In this document: piece after piece, positions 34,465-44,023 of the stretch
Layout: every line of letters begins with the position of its first letter
Position numbering within the stretch: the stretch's first letter is position 1
NCBI GenBank assembly: GCA_947650365.1
Contig: OX393557.1
Location: 46,563,979 to 46,627,978 of the forward strand
Length of the DNA: 64,000 nt
Direction: 5' to 3'
Source of the DNA: Chamaelirium japonicum
Lineage: Eukaryota; Streptophyta; Magnoliopsida; Liliales; Melanthiaceae
The notes under the pieces: generated by a model
Told to the model about the DNA's origin: nothing
Database searches by the model: none
The model's input: only the letters and a program-made list of their open reading frames with translations
Translations under genes and position numbers: made by a program

Positions 34465-36011
34465 TGATGTGGAACAGTGTGTGCGACAGGGAATTCAAAG
34501 ACTCATTGAGCCGCGACAGGGTCGCTTGTTGCTCCGAGTCAAAACAGGAAGTTGATTTAAACAAATAATCTGGCTAATGGTTTTAGCAAAGCATAACAGG
34601 CATGCAAGCAGGTATCCCAATCTAAATTAACCGAACAACTAATACTTAGTTATATCGGCAGAATTCCACATGCAATGTCAAGGATAGTAGCAAACAGGGT
34701 AATCAGAATCTCACAACTCACCATTCAAAGTGGGCAGCAGCTTTGCATAGATAAAATATAAGATAATTGATCATTGGTGTCACCATCCGATATTGACCGG
34801 GGAAAGAAACTCACCTACTGAGGATTGTGGGGAACCTCAGGGATCTCAACTGGTGGAGGGGTCGAAGTCGATGCGGTGTCCTCAGGTTGAGCCGGGGCTT
34901 GAGCGAGGGCCCGAAGGGCTAGCACGTTGGGATGTATGGGCGCGCCGGGGTGCCACCGTTGATGGTTCTCCGAGATACCCAGCCGTGCTTTCGCGTCTTT
35001 GGCGACGAGGTAGGTAATGCGATCCACGTAATCCTTCACGCTCTCGCCGGCGTTGAACCGGAAGTCGAGGAAAGGAGACCGGATGTCGAGGAAGCCGTCT
35101 TCGTCGTCGATCAGGCCGTGATCAACATCGGGATCCGCCATGCCTTCATACCGAGGGGGAGGGGCTTTGCTAGGGTGGAGAGATAGGGGGTGTTGGGGCT
35201 GTTGCCCGGAGGAGGAGGACGGCAGCGGTGGTGGGGCACGGGAGGGGTTCGGTCGGCAGGGGAAAGGGGTTTCGGGTGAGCCGCAGGAAAAGGGGAGGGA
35301 GTGGGGAATCGGGCGGCAGGGAAGGTGGGGCCGGCTGGGTCGCAGGGGGGGAAAGGGAGGGGTGGGGTTCGGTCCGGCCGGGTAGCAGGTGGGGAAGGGG
35401 GGGGATCGGGGTCGGGCACGGGTCGGGTTGGGCCTGGTTCGCGGGAGAGGGAGGGGAAGAGAGAGAGGCGGGGGTGGAGGGGTCGGGTTGGGTCTGGTTC
35501 GCGGAAGAGGGAGGGGGAGAGAAAGAGGTGGGGGTGGAGGGGTCGGGTGGGCGAGAGAAAGGGAGGGGCAGGGTCGGGTCGGCTGGGGGTCGGGGACGGG
35601 AAGGGAGAGGTCGGGGGAGAGAGAGAGAGAGGGAGGGCAGGGCCGGTGGCTAAGAGGAGGCAAAAGAGGGAGGGAGAGGACTAGGGTTTCACACACTAGC
35701 CTGAACCTAGGGTTTCACACGCCTAGGGTTTGGGTTTGGGTTTCACACACCTCGCCCTAATTTCGCTCGACACAAGTGTGGAGGAAAACATAAATTTCTT
35801 TATTCATTGCATACTGAAGAGAAAAATGAAAGGCCTATAAATAGGCTTACAACGACAGACGAAAAAGCCCACTAATCGAGGTGGGACTAAAAGTGCACAA
35901 ACCAAATAATGAAACAGAAAAAACAGTAGCCAACATGGCTAGAACCACATGCTCAGATGTCGCCTCCTGCGCTGGTACACTCGCCAGGGCCGAGGCTCGA
36001 TGTCCCCATCA
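34465..36011 (-). repeat. 3' LTR of the chromovirus-type element
   Basis: Starts (+) TGATGTGGAACAGTG and ends CGATGTCCCCATCA. It contains a CCTATTTATAGGCC TATA-like box on the minus strand at about 35835, telomere-like CCTAGGGTTT repeats (35685-35745), a GA/CT-rich leader, and the ORF at 34815-35141. The pol stop lies 73 bp inside this LTR. Confidence 0.97.
34815..35141 (-). CDS. Exon-like ORF inside the 3' LTR (108 codons)
   Basis: Starting at MADPDVDHGLIDDEDGFLD, this minus-strand ORF has strongly G/C-ending codons (GAC, GGC, CTC, ATC, TTC), unlike the surrounding retrotransposon. Its C-terminal third is proline- and threonine-rich. The stop TAG is immediately followed by GTGAGT, forming AG|GTGAGT, a consensus plant splice donor. 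Upstream lies a CT-rich, CCTAGGG-containing leader like a plant 5' UTR. The natural reading is a captured host gene 5' UTR plus first exon, or an element-encoded spliced leader ORF. I do not recognise the protein. The copy in the other LTR (48565-48891) is the same length, with several amino-acid differences. Protein-level function is unproven. Confidence 0.45.
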   Translation of the reverse strand: MADPDVDHGLIDDEDGFLDIRSPFLDFRFNAGESVKDYVDRITYLVAKDAKARLGISENHQRWHPGAPIHPNVLALRALAQAPAQPEDTASTSTPPPVEIPEVPHNPQ

Positions 36012-37367
36012 TTCTCCCCAGGTGGGAGAGAGCTCGACTCCGTCGAGTGAGGATCTGCAAAACTCTCGTACTGCTCCAAGGTGTCAGGATCCAACTGCTG
36101 AAGGTCGCTACGGTCAACCCAGGTGTCATCAGAGGCGGGTCTTCCCTTCCAACGGATCAGATACCGTCGGGTGCCACCGTCCTTACCGGACACAATCTCA
36201 TCATCCACAATTTTATCTATTTTATCTGCTGCATAATGTGGGGGAATTTCTGGAAGTGGGGGTAGGGAGGGACTCTCAGAAAATGGGTCTTGGGAAGGCT
36301 CACCTATGAGGGGATTACTAGGGTCAAAATCAGGACCCTTGTAGGCCACTAGGTCCTCGATATTGAATGTGGAACTGATGCCGAAATCTCCAGGGAGATC
36401 TACAACATAGGCATTGTCATTCAGTTTCTTTAAGATTTGGAAAGGCCCCGCACTGCGTGCATACAGCTTTTTAACGGTTCCCGAGGGAAACCGTTCCGGA
36501 CGGATCCGGACCATTACATAATCGCCCACATTAAATGTTTTAAATCTTTTCCTGAGATCGGCTCGCAGCTTATAGGTAGCATTGCTCTGCTCAATTTTAT
36601 CTTTGATTTTCTTGTGTAGTTCATGGATATGCGATGCAAATGCGGATGCTGACTCAGAGACTCGATGATAGTTAGCCATGGGGATGGGATCTATAGGCTG
36701 CCTAGGCTTAAAACCATGCACAATCTCATGTGGACTCAAACCAGTGGTCCTATTAACAGATGCATTGTATGCAAATTCAGCGATGGACAATTTTAGATCC
36801 CAAGTCCCAACATGCTTACCTACCAAGGTGCGCAAAAGGTTTCTCAGATTTCGATTCACTACCTCGGTTTGGCCATCAGTTTGTGGATGGAAAGCGGTAG
36901 AAAACTGGAGCTTAGTACCCAACTTGTGCCACAAGGTTTTCCAGAAGAAACTGGTGAACTTGACATCCCTGTCAGACACAATGGTCTTGGGCAGACCGTG
37001 CAACCTGACGATACCGTCAAAGAAAATTTTCGCAACCTTCGAAGCATCAGATGTTTTGGAGCAGGGTAAGAAATGGGCCATTTTGGAGAAACGATCCACG
37101 ACAACCAGAATCGAGTCGTGTTTCCTTAGAGTCTTTGGAAGGCCCAGTACGAAGTCCATGCTGATATCTTGCCATGGACAATTTGGGACCGGTAAAGGAG
37201 TGTACAGGCCAGTGTTCTGTTTGTGTTGTTTGGCTAGCTAACAGGTGTGACATCTACCAACATGCCTAGCAACATCGCGCTTCAGACTCGACCAATAGAA
37301 CCGGTACTCGACGGCCTCAATCGTTTTCTCATTTCCGAAATGTCCGGCAAGACCTCCAGCGTGCAAC
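35939..37367 (-). pseudogene. Chromovirus integrase and chromodomain, 3' part of pol
   Basis: Downstream of the nested insertion, pol resumes on the minus strand with the integrase HHCC finger (GHFGNEKTIEAV...RCHTC) and then hits TAG at 37238-37240 in place of an expected glutamine codon, a C-to-T nonsense change. The remaining 406-codon frame has the DDE core: D in WQDISMDFVLGLP, D in TIVSDRDVKF, E in HPQTDGQTEVVNR. Then follow the C-terminal integrase domain (GDYVMVRIRPERFP) and a chromodomain with RYLIRWKGRPASDDTWV (about residues 330-350). The frame ends 73 bp inside the 3' LTR. Chromodomains direct chromovirus insertion toward heterochromatin in known families. The sub-lineage is not resolved here. 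Confidence 0.93.
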
Positions 37368-38075
37368 TGTGGGGGAAAATCTTTGTGCCGACCCGAAGAC
37401 TCTCGCAGCACCAGTCAATTGGAGTCGAAGTTGATGTCGAAGATCGTTGATCGATCTGTTGATTGAAGTCGAAGCCTTTTGATATGCAAACAGAGGAATG
37501 CAATCAGAGAAATTGTGACACTAGATGTGATCTCGGAGTTCAGCCGAAGCCTACGTCTCCGTGCTATAGGGAGCAACCCGAATTCACTAACACTTCAGTT
37601 GAAGTGACCTCGACAGGCCGAGTGTCACCGAAAGCTCCCTGATCTCTTCGAAAGAGAAAAGAAGATCAAAGAGAGATGGTAGATCGGAAGTTTGAAATCC
37701 CAGAGCTCTGGTTTTTAGAATTCAGAGTTTTGTTTCTTCAGAGAATCCATCCTTTTACATTCGAAGGCTCTGCTATTTATAGGATTCTCTGGGAGGAATT
37801 CTGGAGTAAATGGCGGTTTCTGATGTCGTATCTGGGGGTCCTCCAGGCAGGGCCGGTGGGTCCCGCGGTAGTCCTCGTGGGCCCACCAGGCTGGGCCGGT
37901 GGGTCCCGCTGTAGTCTTCGTGGGCCCACCAGGCAGGGCCGGTGGGTCCCGCTGTAGTCTTCGTGGGCCCACCAGGCAGGGCCGGTGGGTCCCGCTGTAG
38001 TCTTCGTGGGCCCACCAGGCAGGGCCGGTGGGTCCCGCTGTAGTTGGTAAACTCTTGCCAAAATTTGCACCCACA
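37368..38075 (-). repeat. 3' LTR of the Tat-type derivative
   Basis: Contains GCTATTTATAGGATTC (TATA-like, about 37770) and a 43-bp GC-rich tandem repeat (GGGCCCACCAGGCAGGGCC core) with landmarks at 37879, 37922, 37965 and 38008. ORFs through the repeat (PPALPGGPTKTTAGPTGPAWW type) are artefacts of the 43-bp period. Confidence 0.95.
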
Positions 38076-38159
38076 GTTACCCCCTCCAAGTTAGCTAGAG
38101 GCCGATCTAGCTGGCTTGGACTCGTGGTGCAAAGCTAACGACCCCCTGTCACACATGAA

Positions 38160-38890
38160 GAGGAGCTTTTTGTCGAGTGTTTAGCGTTTGAAAATAGACT
38201 GATCGGTCAAATTTGATCGATTGGACAAATTTTGACCGATCGGTTAAAATTTGGCCGATCGGACAAATTTGACTGATCGGTCAAATTTTGACCGATCGGT
38301 CAAATTTTGACCGATTGGTTAAAATTTGGCCGATCGGACAAATTTGACCGATCGGACAAATTTTACCGATCGGTCAAATTTGACCGATCGGTCAAATTTT
38401 GACTGATCAGTCAAAATTCAACCGGTCAAGGATCGGGTGATCGGTCAAAAAACATGATTTTTTGACCGATCCAGTAGAGATTTTGACCGATCGATTGATT
38501 TCTGTTCGATCGGACAAATTTGACTGATCAGTCAAATTTTGACCGATCGGTTAAATTTTGGCCGATCGGTCAAATTTTGACCGATCGGACAAATTTGACC
38601 GATCGGTCAAATTTTGACTGATCAGTCAAAATTCAACCGGTCAAGGATCGGGTGATCGGTCAAAAAACATGGTTTTTTGACCGATCCGGTAGAAAATCGA
38701 CCGATCAGTCGAATTCGACTGGTCAAGTCTGACCGATCAGTCAAAGTGTTTGGTCGAAGTGATCGGTCAAATTTGATCGGTCAATTTTGATCGATCAAAA
38801 AGTGATCGGTCAAATTTGATCGGTCAAATTTTGATCGGTCAAAAAAGTGATCGGTCAATTTCGACCTATCGATCGAGGTGATCGGGTGCA
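38160..38890. repeat. GATC-centred palindromic array
   Basis: About 0.7 kb is built from variants of TTTGACCGATCGGTCAAA, itself an 18-bp perfect palindrome centred on CGATCG. Copies appear as GACCGATCGG, GATCGGTCAAA and GGACAAATTTGACC in irregular order at about 15-25 bp spacing. Two larger units (about 38395 and 38620) share TCAACCGGTCAAGGATCGGG followed by a GTGATCGGTCAAAAAACATG phrase. It lies on the pol-deleted side of the Tat derivative. Single-strand forms could fold into many hairpins. Confidence 0.92.
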
Positions 38891-38969
38891 ACTCGCCAAT
38901 GGAAGGGGAGGGTGGTATGGTATGTTTGATCAGGTAGAGATCAGATTTGAGAGAAGGTCGTTTTTGATC

Positions 38970-39310
38970 GGGAGGAGTTATTGATTGGGTGCAAATCGCC
39001 GATCGGGCGCAAATCTCCGATCAGGTGCAAATCACCGATCAGGTGCAAATCACCGATCAGGTGTAAATCGCCGATCATGATCAGGCTGCTGATCGGGTGC
39101 AAATCGCCGATCGGGTGCAAATCTCCGATCATGTGTAAATCGCCGATCATGATCAGGCTGCTGATCGGGTGCAAATCGCCGATCGGGTGCAAATCTCCGA
39201 TCAGGTGCAAATCACCGATCAGGTGCAAATCTCCGATCGGGTGCAAAACGCCGATCAGGTGCATTTTGCCGATCGGGTAAATTTCACCGATCGGACAAAA
39301 AACAGCCGGT
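38970..39310. repeat. 18-bp tandem repeat
   Basis: CCGATCAGGTGCAAATCA-type units repeat at 18 bp about 15 times, interrupted by two GATCATGATCAGGCTGCT variants. Because 18 is divisible by 3, long ORFs encoding IGDLHL- and CKSPIR-type hexapeptide repeats are open on both strands; these are not genes. Confidence 0.92.
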
Positions 39311-40279
39311 CAGAAAATCTGTGATCGGTAAAATACCCACTTTTGGCACCAGATCCAGTAGTATTTTTCGCCGATCAAATAGAAAACAAAGGGGAAGAAG
39401 GGGATCGAGTTTGCCGATCGGTCAAATTTGACCGATCGGTCAAATTTGACCGATCGGAGGCACTGATCGGGTAATTTTGTGCTAAATCTGGAGAAATAAC
39501 CCCCTCCGCGACCGATCGCTGAAATCTTGACCGGCTGAATATGCCCGATCGGTCGCCAGCAGCCGATCTGAGGCGGAGTCGCCATTCTCGGTGCAGTGGG
39601 AGATGGCGATTGGTAGTGGGACTGCGATCCGTCGGTTGCCGGGGAGTTGCGGCCGATCGGTGATGAGATCGGGAGCGGCGGAGCTGAGGTTGGAGTTGAG
39701 GGAGACGAGGGGTTCAGAGCTCCTCTGCTTTGTGGATGCGGGAGAATAGAGGATCTGAGCGGCTGAGCGGAGTCGCTGTGCAGTCACGGGCCGGCTGCTC
39801 AGTCACGGGTTGCATCTCCCCACTGAGCCATGCAGTCACGGGTTTGACCACAAAGCTTTGTGGATGCCAGCTTGTCACCCACGTGGGGGCAACATGCGGT
39901 CTGGATTACTTGGTGCTGGTCTAAAGGGAGGGCTGTGAGAGTTTGATGCAATGAAGGCTGTGATCAAGTGGGATTGAGAGGCGGGGTGTTAGGTGGATCG
40001 GCGCACATGCATGAATGCATGCATGGAAGTTCCATGCATGATGGAAGGGAAGGCTGTGATAGCTTGATGCACAAATGATGGCATTGATTATGGCCGTTGA
40101 TTCACACCTTTGATGCTTGCTTCAAAGGTCAAAAGTTGACAACCCAGGTGAAGGCCATGTAAATGTTTGGTGTATATACCACGCGTGCTCCCAACCCGGC
40201 TCGCTATGGTCGTTGGATTTGAATTATTCTCGATCAAACACCATACAACCAAAAGGTATTTCAAATGAGGCCAAATTAT

Positions 40280-40870
40280 CCGGTCAAGGTTCGAGTGATC
40301 GGCAGTAGAAAGTCGACCGATCGAATGATTTTAGCCGATCGGACAAGTTTGTCCGATCGGTAAAAAATTATCCGGTCAAGGTTCGCGTGATCGGTAAAAA
40401 ACCTCGGTTTTTTGCCAGATCCAGTAGAAAATTGACCGATCGAATGATTTTAGCCGATCGGACAAGTTTGTCCGATCGGTAAAAAATTATCCGATCAAGG
40501 TTCGAGTGATCGGCAAAAAACCTCGGTTTTTTGCCAGATCCAGTAGAAAATTGACCGATCGAATGATTTTAGCCGATCGGACAAGTTTGTCCGATCGGTA
40601 AAAAATTATCCGATCAAGGTTCGAGTGATCGGCAAAAAACCTCGGTTTTTTGCCAGATCCAGTAGAAAATTGACCGATCGAATGATTTTAGCCGATCGGA
40701 CAAGTTTGTCCGATCGGTAAAAAATTATCCGATCAAGGTTCGAGTGATCGGCAAAAAACCTCGGTTTTTTGTCAGATCCAGTAGAAAATCGACCGATCGA
40801 ATGATTTTAGCCGATCGGACAAGTTTGTCTGATCGGTAAAAAATTATCCGGTCAAGGTTTGAGTGAGGCC
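40280..40870. repeat. 119-bp tandem repeat, five units
   Basis: CC(G/g)ATCAAGG-type landmarks occur at 40280, 40372, 40491, 40610, 40729 and 40848. The last four intervals are exactly 119 bp and the first is 92 bp. Units contain GCCGATCGGACAAGTTTGTC, a palindrome related to the array at 38160-38890, and AAAAACCTCGGTTTTTTGCC, another inverted repeat. Units are nearly identical, indicating recent expansion. Confidence 0.95.
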
Positions 40871-41037
40871 ACGAGCGAAGACTTCGATTGAATGCTGAGA
40901 CTCAGGTCTCGGACTTTGCTGCCTCGTGCCAAGGTTGCGAGCTTGGACTTTCGATCAAATGCTAAGATGTCGGTCTCGGACTTTGACTAAATTTGGACTT
41001 TGTTTGAATGCTGCAGTTCATGCCTCAGACTTTGCCC

Positions 41038-41460
41038 TCAAATGGTTGATGAGTTTTCGCCTTTGTCAATCGGTTTTTGAATCTTAGGACGATCTGCAAC
41101 GTCGGAAGATTTTTGAGGGTTGGTCGGAAGATCACGCGACTCCTGGGTGATAGTCGTCTCGTCGTTGATGCTGGCTATGAAAGATTGTAGATTCACCCCC
41201 TCATCGATGGTGGATTTCCAGAACGAGTCTTCCTCGAGCATGAGAGCACGTGATGCTCTCTTATGAGTGTCGAATGGTAGAAGTCTTCTGTAGTGACTTG
41301 GTAAGTTTGAGAGATGTCCTGCCTCTGGAGTGACATTGGCTGAATGCTGCTCGACACGTGGGACCTTGATCTTCATGTCGAGATGTGTTGGGGCAAAGAG
41401 CTTTAGGCTTTGCTAGGGTGCCGAGAGCAGGTCTCGGATTTTGGACTTGCTGCACGTCGA
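41038..41460 (-). CDS. Unrecognised ORF in the 3' region of the Tat derivative
   Basis: A 112-codon minus-strand ORF (41038-41376) begins MKIKVPRVEQHSANVTPEAG and has a soluble, charged composition, unlike the repeats on both sides. An overlapping ORF in another frame extends to 41455. It lies between the pol tail and the 119-bp array, where some Tat-type elements carry extra coding or formerly coding DNA. I do not recognise the product, and it may be chance or a decayed fragment. Confidence 0.3.
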
Positions 41461-41504
41461 GGCAGCGAAGGTGTCTTGGATTATGTATCTGAGTGTTGAT
41501 ATTC

Positions 41505-41830
41505 TGGTAGCTTGAAATTGAGAGTTGTGCTGTTTCACAACCCGAAACCGTTTAACATTTGCACGTAAAGGGTCGTGTCGCAACACGAGGCCCTAAACTT
41601 GTTAAACGACCTGGTAGCTTGAAATTGAGAGTTGTGCTGTTTCACAACCCGAAACCGTTTAACATTTGCACGTAAAGGGTCGTGTCGCAACACGATGCCC
41701 TAAACTTGTTAAACGACCTGGTAGCTTGAAATTGAGAGTTGTGCTGTTTCACAACCCGAAATCGTTTAACATTTGTACGTAAAGGGTCGTGTCGCAACAC
41801 GAGGCCCTAAACTTGTTAAACGACCTGGTA
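41505..41830. repeat. 107-bp tandem repeat, three units
   Basis: TGGTAGCTTGAAATTGAGAG starts at 41505, 41612 and 41719, with a fourth partial start at 41826; the period is exactly 107 bp. Units include GGGTCGTGTCGCAACACGA, a short inverted repeat, and are almost identical to each other. Confidence 0.95.
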
Positions 41831-41963
41831 GTTTGAAGGTTGAGCTGGCTCAACTTGAATTTGCTTGAAGGTTTGAAACTGAATATTGCGCTGTCTCATA
41901 ACTCAGAATTTGAACGGACAAGTAGACGTTTGAAAGCAATCTTTATTCAACATTGAATTTTCA

Positions 41964-42180
41964 TCATAGATAGAACAATTTAAGATTTCGAGCATTCCAA
42001 GCCCGTGGCAATCGATAGAGTCCTTGGCCTCCTTCTGATTTGACTTTGTATAGACCTTCCCAGTTGGGATCTAGTTTCCAGCTGCTGCGTTCTCTGACGA
42101 TACAAATGGTCGCTTGAAAGTTGATCATCTCCAACCCCCCAGATTTTTCCATCTCGAGGGAGATCTTCACTAGTGATGTT
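41964..42180 (-). pseudogene. Tail of Tat-type pol
   Basis: The last ~45 codons before the stop read SSWKLDPNWEGLYKVKSEG, then GLYRLPRAWNARNLKLFYL. This matches the known C-terminus of Tat-lineage integrases (K-L-x-P-x-W-E-G-P-Y... Y-L/R-L... W-N-x-x-x-L-K-x-F/Y-Y). It abuts the end of gag directly, so everything between gag and the integrase C-terminus has been deleted, with the junction near 42130-42200. Confidence 0.8.
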
Positions 42181-42189
42181 CGAAGGAAT

Positions 42190-43876
42190 GATTTTGCCTG
42201 CCTTTGAGAAACTCTTGGAGATGTCCTACACGTAGCAGATCTTCCAAATGATGCCTTAGCCGGTGGCACTGATCAGTTGAATGACCATGACTGCGATGGA
42301 AATCACAGTAGACGGTTTTGTCTGCAGTGGCCTTAGTGTCGGGCTACAGTGGATTAGGCCATCGGAGGAACTCTTCATGCTGAATTCGATCGAGGATCTG
42401 TTCGATTGGTAGATTCCATTTGGTAAAAGTAGTCTTCTTTGGAGGAGATCGGCGTCCATCGTTTCTTAATCGCTTGGGTGCGAGAGGAACTTCTGCTTCT
42501 GCATTGTAGGCTCTGGTAGCATATTTTGTGGTTTCCCTTTCGGCGGGTCGCCTCTTCGTCTCTCGTCCCTTTCGGGCAACTTGATCATCCTCAACCTCAA
42601 TTTCCCGTTGGATTCGATCAAACATTGAACCTAGGGAAAGAGGAGGATTGCGAATGAAGTCGTTGTAAATGTGCATGTCGAAGCGGAGTGCATTCTGAAA
42701 TGCCAACATGATAGCTTCATCATCCAGATGCCTCCCAGAGAGGGCAGCGTGCTCATTGCGAAATCTCCTTGTGAAGCTGCGAAGACTCTCATCCGAACCC
42801 ATCCTTAGCCGATAGAGGGAATCGAGCTTCTTCTCCGGCTTCAAATTAAGTTGATAATGTTGCACAAAGAGATTGGCTAAGACGCTGAACTGAGTAATGG
42901 ATCCAGCTCGAAGGTTGTGGTACCAATCAAGGGATGGCTCATCGAGGCTCCCGGCGAAGGTGCGGCAGAGCACGTTGTTCTCTTCTTCATGCGGTGTCAG
43001 GGATTATTTGAAAGAGAGTATATGGAGAGTTGGATCTCCTTTGACGCAATTGAATTTGGGTAGAGTGGGTGTTCTCCATCCCCTTGGAAATGCTGACTCG
43101 AATAAGCTTCGATGGAGGGGTCCGACGGAGGAGTATCCATCCCTACGACCCTGCCCTCGACTTAGATGGAGATCGAGGGGTAAGATCGAGAGGTCCTGTT
43201 CGGCAGGTTGGAGTCGATGACGAAGGTCCGATCCGAGCCCACGTTGAAGCGGATCGGATGGTGAAACTCTATTCTTCGAGGGCGCACCTTTCATCTGACA
43301 TCTTCTCGAGTCATCTTGCTTTGAAGGGACTCTTTTGTTGAAGTTGCTACCAGGAGTGGATTGAGAGGATTCGTCGTCGAGGCGGTCCCAAACACTCTGC
43401 TTCCACAGGGCAGTAGAGGGAGTTGGATCGCGTCGAACCGTTTCGAGGGTAGTAGTGCCCATTGACCTCTGTTGCTCAGAGTAGATTGAATGTTGCGGAA
43501 GATCGACCCTCTCATTTGTAGAGGGGATAGGAAGAGCGATCCCAGCCTCAGAAGCTGCCCTCTTGAGAGCATCCCTCTCAGCGGTGAGGGTGGCGTTTTG
43601 CTTTGCAAATTGAAGCAGTTGAAAGTCGACCGCTGAAATTTGATATGTCGAAGGAGGGTCTTTAGCAGGAGTGGGGGTTGTTTGACCAATTGATTGTCGC
43701 ACAGGGTGGATGATCGGTCGATCGACAGATCTTCCACTCCCTGAATGAACCCCCATCTCTGGGACAGCAAGGGGCTGTCCGAAATTGAGCCTTTGACTCA
43801 TTGATCGAGTCTCAGGACGAGCTTGTTGTTGAGTATAACTTCCTTCTGGTTGGCCCTGGTGTTTGGTTCTCGCCAT
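42190..43876 (-). pseudogene. Tat-type gag, broken by two stops
   Basis: Starting at MARTKHQGQPEGSYTQQQ (43876), the N-terminal part runs 290 codons to a TAA at 43004-43006, then continues in the same frame (FAGSLDEPSLDWYHNL, FVQHYQLNLKPEKKLDSLYRL, ESLRSFTRRFRNE, FDRIQREIEVEDD), the retrotransposon gag core of Tat elements. After a second stop at 42344 the same frame has CDFHRSHGHSTDQC, the C-x2-H-x3-GH-x4-C zinc-binding motif used by Tat gags in place of a CCHC knuckle. Both stops fit C-to-T changes. Gag would assemble particles; this copy cannot make the full protein. Confidence 0.88.
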
Positions 43877-44004
43877 TCAGAGTGCGAAGGGTACAACGAG
43901 ATTGCCGACGTCCGATCAGTTGTCTGATCAACCGAGGGGGCGAGGAAGTTTGGCTATTGATCTGGTAATCGAAGTAGAGAGAGAGCACAGCTTCTCGCTC
44001 GGAT

Positions 44005-44020
44005 CCCACAGACGGCGCCA
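44005..44020 (-). other. Primer binding site of the Tat-type derivative
   Basis: Minus-strand TGGCGCCGTCTGTGGG lies 3 nt from the right LTR. It is the PBS form common in Tat-lineage elements and fixes the minus orientation. Confidence 0.85.
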
Positions 44021-44023
44021 AAC

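Noticed and set aside
35142-35696. N-terminal 185 codons of the 293-codon LTR ORF
   Set aside because: Pure P/S/L-rich translation of the CT-rich leader repeats. The GC3-rich part starts at the later Met, so only 34815-35141 is listed.
35140-35760. Glycine/arginine-rich + strand ORFs in the chromovirus LTR
   Set aside because: Reverse complement of the CT-rich leader; low complexity, overlapping in three frames.
37715-38089. Proline/glycine-rich ORFs in the Tat LTRs
   Set aside because: Products of the 43-bp GC-rich repeat, open in several frames, and identical artefacts recur in the other LTR.
38941-39280. Repetitive protein genes (IGDLHL- or CKSPIR-type hexapeptides)
   Set aside because: An 18-bp tandem repeat keeps frames open on both strands; no start context or family.
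38160-40870. CRISPR-like array
   Set aside because: Repeats are palindromic fragments without unique, regularly sized spacers. They lie inside a plant LTR retrotransposon and no cas genes are present.
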